From NCBI GenBank assembly GCA_029204225.1, contig CM055099.1, positions 43,772,914 through 43,836,913 of the forward strand: a stretch of DNA of 64,000 nt, in the 5' to 3' direction. Positions 56,341 through 64,000 of this stretch are shown one piece after another. This DNA comes from Diphasiastrum complanatum. Its lineage: Eukaryota; Streptophyta; Lycopodiopsida; Lycopodiales; Lycopodiaceae. Position numbers and translations under genes: made by a program. Numbering within the stretch: position 1 is the stretch's first letter; each line of letters opens with the position of its first letter. The notes beneath the pieces are model-generated. The model was not told the origin of the DNA, made no database searches, and was given only the letters and a program-made list of their open reading frames with translations.

Positions 56341-58260
56341 GGTCTTCAGCCTGAACTGAACGTTAGCAGGTTTGCTTACGGGAAGTACTTTGGAGTTCCG
56401 TTATTCAAGCAACTAAATAATGAAACGGATTAACAAATTATCCAAAATCATTCAAATCACATGCTTAATCATGTTACTTTAGTTCGTCTCAATTGCATAA
56501 TATTCCCTTTTTGATCAACAATTCTCGTCAATAAAAGCTTAATCAGGCTGTACTTCAATGTTTTAGTTGAAGCCACAGACGTTTGAAGAGAGATCCTGCA
56601 TCATAAATCCAGCTGCCTCTTATGTTTGACTATTGTTTGCAGAGCTCCTTTCTGCAAGCCCACGCCAGTAATTCACGAGAGTTTGATTGAGGCGGGTATT
56701 TGAAAATTTGGTTATTTCTAGCTCTTGGAACGGTATTTAGGACTGCAGCTATGAAATTATGCCAATTTTTATTTGGTTTGAAATGGAAAATTGTTGTTAA
56801 GTAAAATAAGCTCTGCTAATTTTAATAGCTAACATTAGGAATAGTTTGTTCTAAACATGCATGTGATGTAGCAAGAAGCCCTTGCCATATAATCACATTA
56901 GCACTCATAGTATTCTAGGTTTCATAGGAATGTTCTACCTGCAAGTTTCTTTTAGAATGAGCAGTTGATATGAAACTGCTAGAAAAGTGGCGTACTTTCT
57001 ATTCGGGAAAAGAGCACGTTGTAGAAACCAAATGGAGTGACTAAATAGCCAACGGTTGTATCTCATCTATATATGCATCTCATCATAGTAGTGCTGAGTT
57101 TGGACCACATGTATAACTAGATAAATTTGTTATAAAAGGACATGGTAAGTTTTAGAAAGTGTACTAGGACTTTATGTCAAGGAAGGCCCTGGGGTGAGAG
57201 CCTTTCCCTTACATAAATAAAAAGAGAGGAATCATTCACACCAAAATGAGGAGCAAATCTCACATTTCTTCACTCTATGCGGATATGGATAATGAATAGA
57301 TTAAATTGGCTCCTCTTATAGTCTAAAGTGGCTCATGGTAAGTGGACACACTCCATTTTAGCCATTAATCCCTCTCTCAAAGTAGATTGTTAAAATAGGT
57401 CCAATCTAGCTAAAAGATCATATTAAAGCTTAGTGGCCTCTAAACGTAACTTTTGACTCTCAAATTCAAATTAGTAGAATAAATTTTGCAAAGCCTTTCA
57501 ATTGTGTTTGTTTGGCACAAAATTGCATCAATCATCAATGATCTAATCTATAAAAATATCTCCAATTAATTTATTGACAATTCCTTAAGTCTTCCGCAGC
57601 TTGAAGTATCATTGATGATCACCATGACAAAATTTCTAACATTAGAACTGTTGATATTGTTGATTTGGATTTTCTATATGTACGTCTTGATGTTGCAAGA
57701 TAATGAGACATAGTTGTAAATGAGCTTGTAGAGCTTGATTGAATCGGTTTCCTAAATATCCAACACCTTTTGATATGGATGTCTAGCATTAAAATTAGAT
57801 AGAAACTACCAAAAGTATGATTTGTAATGTTGAACTACTACATGTATGCCAAATGTGCTCGATCTATGAAGAAGATATTCAAGCAGTTGTTTCAATGGAT
57901 CTCTAGGGTGTTGAAAAATTGTAGAGTTGCATAATTTGGTGATGTATGATATTCATTATGATTCTTTTTAATGCATGAGCAAAAGTCTAGCATTTGGGTG
58001 TTGAAAAAATGTATGGCTATTTATAAATTTTGGATATCGACATATTTTGTTCTTTAGATGATTGGATGTGTATTTGATTAACTAGTGCTAATTATAGTAG
58101 TTTATTTTGTTAGAATATAAGTTTTAGTTTATATCTTGGCAAAGAGTTGGTCATATATGTACACTACTGATTTGGGCAATATACACATGTTTTCTATATT
58201 GGGTCTAGTGTGGCTATGCACGAGCTGTGTTATGACAAGTATTGGGATCTTGAAATTTAA
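56341..58260. other. 3' flank of the decarboxylase gene; no recognised gene
   Basis: AATAAAAG near 56530 could be a poly(A) signal. The remainder is AT-rich without a supported coding region. Confidence 0.5.
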
Positions 58261-59658
58261 AGATCCAAAATCGATCTAATCATTAGATCTAGGCCAACAT
58301 TGAATGCAAAAGCCTCCACAAAGCTAGAGTTAGACAAAAATGAACCAATTGGCAACAATTCATGGTACCTAGACTTTGGAGCTACACAACACAAGACATT
58401 TCACAAGGATTGGTTCCAGCAATATCGATCGAATGTCACCAACAAATTCGTCAACTAGGTAATGACAATGCTCATTGTGTTACTGGTGAAGATATTGTAA
58501 AGCTCCACTTTTAAAATGGGAAAGTGAAATTCCTTCAATGTGTTTTATGTCCCTAGTCTACAAAGGAATTTACTCTCCATAGCAAGATAGTAGACTTAGG
58601 ACATAGAGTTGAATCTAATTTTGATTGTCGCAACATCTAGGATAGTTCAATTAATGTTTTTGCACTTGGAAGGAGACAAGGCTACCAATGTAACTTAAGT
58701 CATATCTTTTTTCTAACGTCCAAGCTTTGAACACTTCCACCTCAATAAATAAATATCTACTTTGGCAATCAAGACTGAGTCACATTAATTTTAATAGTAT
58801 ATTGTACGTGTATAAGCAAAATCAGTACATTGCATACATTCATTTAACAATGCAAATCATCCAATATGCAAAATCAAGCACTAGGAAATCATTCACGTAT
58901 GATCATAATTCCAAAAGTTTATTTGATGTGCACAATGGCATCTGTAGTTTATCTCTAGGAGGGGCAAAGTGTTTCTTAATTTTCATAGATGACTTTTCTA
59001 AGAGGTGTGTAGTACATTTTTTAAAGTAAAAGTCAAAAGCCTTTAGACTCGTTAAGATGTTCAAAGCTGAATCAAACACACAAATTCGTAGGAAGCTTAA
59101 ACTTATTCCAATAGATGGTGAGGGAAAATACATCTCAAATAAACTTAGAGATTATTGTCAGAGTAATGTGATCATCCATCAAATTACAATAAGCTATTTT
59201 CCACAATCCAATGACATAGCATAAAGAAAGAACAAAACATTGGTGGAGTGTGCCAAAGTATGTTGGCACATGCATCTCTCCATAATGTTTTGGACAGAAG
59301 CTATTGCAATAGCAGACTACATTCAAAATAGGTACACTACCAAGATTCTAAACAATTAGACTCCTATTGAAGGTTGGACCGGACAAAAACCTTTTGTCAA
59401 AAGTTAAATGTTTTTGGTTGTATTACTTATTTTTACATTTCAAATGAGCTAAGAAAGAAGATAGATAATCTTAGCATTAAATCTATCTTTGTTGGTTATT
59501 TCCTAGTTGATAAAGCTCTTAACTTTTATAACCCTATAACAACAAAAATATTTGTGAGCAAGGATGTCATATTCGTTGAAGATCAATTTATAAATCTTAA
59601 AGATAAAGCCAAGATGTCAATAGAACCTTCGAATTCCACTAATACAGAGGCTTCATGA
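58261..59658 (+). pseudogene. Copia-E fragment: protease and integrase
   Basis: Plus strand with many stops. The protease motif NNSWYLDFGATQHKTF has DFGA in place of DSGA. FYVPSLQRNLLS, pre-integrase LLWQSRLSHINFNSI and integrase GAKCFLIFIDDFSK follow, then YFPQSNDIA and RKNKTLVECAK, FWTEAIAIADYIQNR and the C-terminal block LNVFGCITYFYISNELRKKI, SIFVGYF. There is no reverse transcriptase or LTR on this strand, so it is 5'-to-middle pol only. Confidence 0.88.
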
Positions 59659-59859
59659 TTGTGAAAATGAGTGAAAAGCGATCTAAATCAATCATAAAGT
59701 GATGGATATTTTACAAAAATTCAAATTGAATTCATACTAGCTTGTTATCCTTTTGAGTTATCAAAGTAGGAGTCTGAGACTGTCGTAACAGTAGGATTGC
59801 GAAGCATTAGGCGTCTTGGACAGCCATGCGATCCTTTGTCTCTGATAACCGTGTCTGTG

Positions 59860-60011
59860 TGTAGGAAAGTGAGAGAGACAATTTTAGTCAATCAAGAACA
59901 TAATAATTGAACAATACCAAATCTGTGTAAATGAAAGAATTGGAACACAATACAGTAGCACTGATAAAGCGCATACTCCTACTTACAGATTTTGAAACAA
60001 TGGCTACAGTT

Positions 60012-60050
<39 letters not shown>

Positions 60051-60834
60051 AATCACTAACTCTAAGGAGCTAGCTTGTGCATCTATAGATTGTTCAACTC
60101 AACAACACTATCACCCCTTCTCTTTGCTCAGATACATATTTATAGCTGTTAGAGTCTTTTGATTCATTGTAATTTACAAGATGATTAACAACCGTTTAAA
60201 TAAGATCCGTAGATCCGTTATTGGAGCATCGCGAAGGAGGAGAAGTACAAAGTAACGTATCTTTCGTATGCATCATAGTGCAAGGATATAGGCCGTGATG
60301 GCCGTAGTCTGTTCACAATCGTTTGAACAATTGCTGATCATTCGATCAGTTGTTGATCATTTGCTTCCTTCGTTGATAACCGTAAGTGATAACTTACGGA
60401 GCTAAATGATGAGATGGGTCAACAGTCGTTAGTTGACTTCGTAGGAACTCACAAACCATTGTCGCTATTGACTTCGTTGACAACCGTAAGTAAATTGCTT
60501 ACATTTTCAAACGGTTGAGGAGAGTTGACTCTGGTCATAGCTTCCATCGTAGGAGATCGTAAGAAGGTCACTTGCGGTGGTCGACGGGATTTCGCAAATG
60601 CTCGTAGATAGTAACCTACGGGTTTTAACGACTCCCTGTGGTTTGCAGTTTGAGCCGTGCTTCTTTGTAAACATTCATTTTAACGGTTCTCTTTGGTCAG
60701 ACCGTAATCTGGCGATGGCCTTGCGGTTTTGTCTAATTCGACTTTGCGTATATTGCAGACTGATTCAGAGAGATAGAATTTTTGAGAGTAGAAGGAGGGC
60801 AAAGGGATGAGTAGAGAAGACTAGAATTCCAACA
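59860..60834 (-). repeat. LTR-C (3' LTR of copia-C)
   Basis: On the minus strand it starts TGTTGGAATTC at 60834 after GGGGGAG, like LTR-B. It contains a TATA-like CTATAAATATG (about 60145) and a CT microsatellite in R-U5. Shortly after its presumed end the minus strand reads GTTATCAGAGAC, which loosely resembles a tRNA-Met site. The left end is approximate. Confidence 0.7.
60015..60048 (+). repeat. (TC)17 microsatellite inside LTR-C
   Basis: Pure TC run of about 34 bp. Confidence 0.97.
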
Positions 60835-60849
60835 CTCCCCCTTAAGCTT

Positions 60850-61373
60850 GCTGCTACGAATTTGGACTCAAATTGAGATTTAACAATTCTACTAGAGTAG
60901 AATGTTAATCCCTTGACAATGGTTTTGTCAAAATGTTAGCCAACATACTGTCTGTGTGACAATAAATTAGTGCAAGGTCTTCGTTCTGAACCTTCTCTCT
61001 GCGAAAATGAAGTTGAACCGCTATGTGTTTGGTCCTTTTGTGAGCTCGTCGGTTCAACGACAAAGCTATACAACTCTGATTGTCGCACTGGAGTATAGTT
61101 GGACCAACCTATGGAAATCTCATATCATGTAGTAGTCCTCTAAGCCATATAAATCTCCTTCACTGATGACGTAGCTGCGACATATTCTGATTCCGTAGAG
61201 GATAATGAAATGCATTTCTGCTTCCTGCTATTCCATGAAATGGGTCCTCCTGCAAGAAAGCAAATGTAGCTAGAGGTGGATTTTCTGGTATCTATGTCTC
61301 CTGCCCAGTCTGAATCAGAATAGGTAATCAAAGAGAGTGCAACTTCTGTATTTTCGTTGTAACTCAAGACCAT
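60850..61373 (-). pseudogene. Copia-C RNase H
   Basis: YSDSDWAGD, RKSTSSYICFLAGGPISWNS, KQKCISLSSTESEYVAATS and VKEIYMA are readable at 61140-61373. The downstream part to about 60850 is out of frame. Better preserved than copia-B. Confidence 0.9.
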
Positions 61374-61929
61374 AGTGCTTTGAGGATTGAATGTATTTCA
61401 AAACTCTTTGTAGAGCTTTCCAGTGTTGTAGGCCTGGATTGGACATAAATTGCGACAACGTGCTTACAGCATATGCTAGATCAGGTCGTGTGCAAATCAT
61501 AGAGTACATGAGAGAACCTATGATAGACTGATAAGGGCACTTGCACATTTCTTGTTGATCTGCCTTTGTTCTGGGGCACATGTCTTTGGATAGCTTGCAT
61601 CCTGGATCCACAGGAATCTCTATGGGCTTGCAATCCTCCATGCCATATCTTCAAAGTACATTAATTAAGTAGGATTGTTGGCTTATGGTGGTCCTTCTGC
61701 TCGCGCGATCTCTGTGAATCTCCATTCCAAGTAGGTAATGGACTGGACCTAAATCAGTCATATCAAACTCTGATGAGAGTAAGGACTTAGTTTCTTGCAG
61801 CAACTGATTTGAATTGCTGATGATTAGATAATCATCAACGTATAATGCTATTATAACGTAGCTTGGTCCCTTTGGTTTTAGATACACATTTGAATATGTG
61901 GTGCAGGAGGTAAAGTCGTGCTGCAACAA
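61315..61929 (-). pseudogene. Copia-C reverse transcriptase (C-terminal half)
   Basis: Blocks 61929-61651 and 61641-61315: TYSNVYLKPKGPSYVIIALYVDDYL with intact YVDD, SSEFDMTDLGPVHYLLGMEI, then KLSKDMCPRTKADQQEM, SLMYSMICTRPDLAYAVSTL and HWKALQRVLKYIQ. A frameshift lies near 61645. Confidence 0.92.
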
Positions 61930-61999
61930 GAAACAATTTATTCTTTTATAATCGACTTTTCATGTTGACAAAACTGTGTGAAACACATCTTATGTCTTA

Positions 62000-62143
62000 C
62001 CATGCACAGTTAGTCCACAAACAATGACAGAAGGCCTGGCATGATCGTCATGTCCGGACCAAGGATATTCACCATGCACAGTTAGTCCACAAATGACGAC
62101 AGAAGGCCTGGCATGATAGTCATGTCCGGACCAAGTATATTCA
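62000..62143. repeat. 72-bp tandem duplication
   Basis: Two units (62000 and 62072) start CCATGCACAGTTAGTCCACAAA and contain GACAGAAGGCCTGGCATGAT and TGTCCGGACCAAG. Confidence 0.95.
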
Positions 62144-62325
62144 CGATGGTGATAAAGTTTTACTTTACACATCTTCCAAAGTCCATCCAGGCAAATTGAA
62201 ATTCCATAGCCAAGGTCCTTATGTTGTCCAGAAGATTTTTACAAATGGTGTCGTGCAATTGGAGATGCTAGAAGGCATACCCCTTGACACATTAGTCAAT
62301 GGTAGCTGTCTACAACAATGCTATG

Positions 62326-62409
62326 AAGACACCTTTACCATAGATCCTATTTGAGGTGCATTTCATCATAGCACCTTTACCATAGATCCTGTTTGAGGTG
62401 CATTTCAAG
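62326..62409. repeat. About 42-bp direct repeat
   Basis: CACCTTTACCATAGATCCT(A/G)TTTGAGGTGCATTTCA occurs twice in tandem. Confidence 0.9.
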
Positions 62410-62447
62410 ACTTCTTCTCATTTTCTTCTATTCTTTTCTCGTGTCTA

Positions 62448-63084
62448 ATGATTAGACTTATTTTTTTTCCATGTATATTCCTACCCAAATTTTTTACAAT
62501 ACCCTCTATTTGTATCCGCTATTTGTATACGCCATCTGCATCTGCCATCTTTCACAGGTACCCTCTCTTTGTATCCGCCATTGTACTTATCAGTTCCATC
62601 TGCCCACCACCAACAAATAGTTCCATCCCACAAGAAAATTTGAATACGCCAGCTTGTATCCGCCATCTACTTTATCTCCAGCCGCCATACTACGTTTTTG
62701 CATCAGCAGATACGGTAGTCCAAGAAAGTGCAGATTATTATTTATCCATAGTCTTTCTCATGGCTTTGGAGTGCTACTGGGATAAGGGGCTACCACCCAT
62801 AAAGTTGAACGTAAATCAACCTTTGCAATCAGAAGATGATGGCCAGGCTTTATTTTCGAGCCGCATTTACTTCCAATCAGTACGTGCAGATGATTGAGAA
62901 GTGGTATCAAAATAAGTTCATAATTGGAATAAGACCGTACCTAGGACCTATTTTGTTGGGCGCAAAGACAAGATTCATCACATTTGAAGCCATCGGGAAG
63001 AAGGTCGGCTACGAGAAATCTCTTGATAGAAGAAAAGCTGAAAAGAGCAAGCAAGAGACTCTCGGCTACGCAAGGATATCCTAA
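62448..63084 (+). other. Two overlapping weak ORFs, unknown
   Basis: 62448-62897 (149 codons) is partly made of short repeated TTTGTATCCGCCAT words (62500-62680). 62836-63084 (82 codons) is K/R-rich. Neither has a domain that I recognise; coding is doubtful. Confidence 0.2.
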
Positions 63085-64000
63085 TAAGCTGCTGCACCTT
63101 TGAAATTTTGTCGAGAAGAGCAACAACGAAGCCAATAAGTTATTGGTTTTACGTAGGCAAACGTTGATCTATGCCTTTCCAAGAATCACACGTCAAAGTT
63201 GCAGCAATGTAGTGGGACCTGCAACACTATAGGGGGAGGATAATGTTAGCTGATGCCATGCCCCGAGGTGTCGATGCAGAGCCTCTCCACTCAAAAGGGC
63301 TTCTAGCAGAGATGAAGTTGAGAGCCGAGTCTGAGAGCACGAGAATTATAGTGCTAGGCTAAAATATACAATTGTGAGCCCCATGGTACGTCCCGAAAGA
63401 TGGATAGCCATGTGGGAGCTAGCAAATTAGATTATCTCAACTTGAGTTATGTTTTTTAATAAAGAGGCCTCCTATTATCAAGTAAGAGGTGGAACTCAAA
63501 TTATTTTAGATTGGGATTCACTCTTTTGCAAGAGGTGGACTCCAAAATAATATGTAATTGGGTTCTACAGCTCGTGGCTATTCATAGAGGCCTCCTCCAT
63601 GAGTTCAGGAGCATGTAATCTGTATTGAAATGCTGTTACTTTGTTAATGGAAGGTCATTCTACGTGCATTTCTTCTCATGCTCCATTTTCATGCATTCTT
63701 GTTTGGGTATTGATGTATGAATGTGCTTGTTGATGCTTTCTTCTCTTGGAGTTTGGTTTGGAATTAGTATCAGGTAGATGTGCAGGACCTGGAGATTGAT
63801 CTACCATTCCACTATATTCTGATGTCTCTTGGTTTCTACTCCCTGAGGAGTTCTTCTTACAACTGTTGAGTGATAGTTGTAGGAAGCAATTTGTAGGATT
63901 TTCATTGCTGTAGTTTAGAAGTTGTTGTGCTGATGTTGATTCTCTGATTTCAATAGGAGTAGATTTAGTTTAATTCCATATTCTTGCTTAGTTTAGTTTA
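63085..64000. other. No recognised gene at right edge
   Basis: Only short ORFs. G/T-rich text near 63680-63960 without recognisable motif. Confidence 0.5.

Larger units (their letters stand above)
59800..61929 (-). mobile_element. Copia-C: truncated Ty1/copia element
   Basis: Minus-strand relic of the same family as copia-B: reverse transcriptase end, RNase H, polypurine tract and 3' LTR. It is truncated upstream at about 61929 in the reverse transcriptase. Confidence 0.88.

Noticed and set aside
59830-59860. Second primer-binding site marking LTR-C as a 5' LTR
   Set aside because: GTTATCAGAGAC is only a loose match to TGGTATCAGAGC and the adjoining sequence shows no copia leader or gag.

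Overview
The window is nuclear DNA of a land plant with a large, repeat-rich genome. The evidence is an intact plant-type arginine decarboxylase gene, a nine-exon plant heparanase-like (GH79) gene with GT-AG introns, and many broken Ty1/copia, Ty3/gypsy and hAT relics. Long CT/AG microsatellites, several inside LTRs, are common. I cannot name the species. The large introns and unfamiliar repeat families would fit a gymnosperm or fern, but that is a guess.

Layout. 1-5.4 kb: an inverted copy of the arginine decarboxylase promoter and leader (1200-2065), then mostly anonymous DNA. 5.5-12.4 kb: two nested minus-strand copia relics (copia-A, copia-B), bounded by inverted copies of one LTR. 13.1-17.9 kb: degenerate remains of two unfamiliar protein families and a two-exon gene fragment on the minus strand. 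18.2-25.1 kb: a copia integrase scrap, a coiled-coil ORF, gypsy gag and pol pieces in opposite orientations, and an inverted LTR-B copy. 25.3-25.8 kb: an intact intronless ORF on the minus strand that is a divergent histone H3 carrying an AT-hook. 26-28.6 kb: unusual short repeats, two foldbacks and an unknown ORF.

30.1-41.7 kb holds the heparanase-like gene, which I resolved into nine phase-consistent exons (559 aa). Its second intron is 8.2 kb long and contains a fossil BED-zinc-finger hAT transposase, roughly 160-bp repeats and two mirror-image compound microsatellites. 42-50.7 kb is repeats and gypsy/copia debris. 52.7-56.3 kb holds the arginine decarboxylase gene with a TATA box, a G-box/ABRE, upstream ORFs, a leader intron and a GC-rich leader hairpin. 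58.3-62 kb is two more copia relics, and the right end is anonymous.

Only two genes look like ordinary working host genes: heparanase-like and arginine decarboxylase. The H3-like ORF is the most unusual object here. The duplicated arginine decarboxylase leader suggests that a second, head-to-head decarboxylase copy lies, or once lay, just beyond the left edge.
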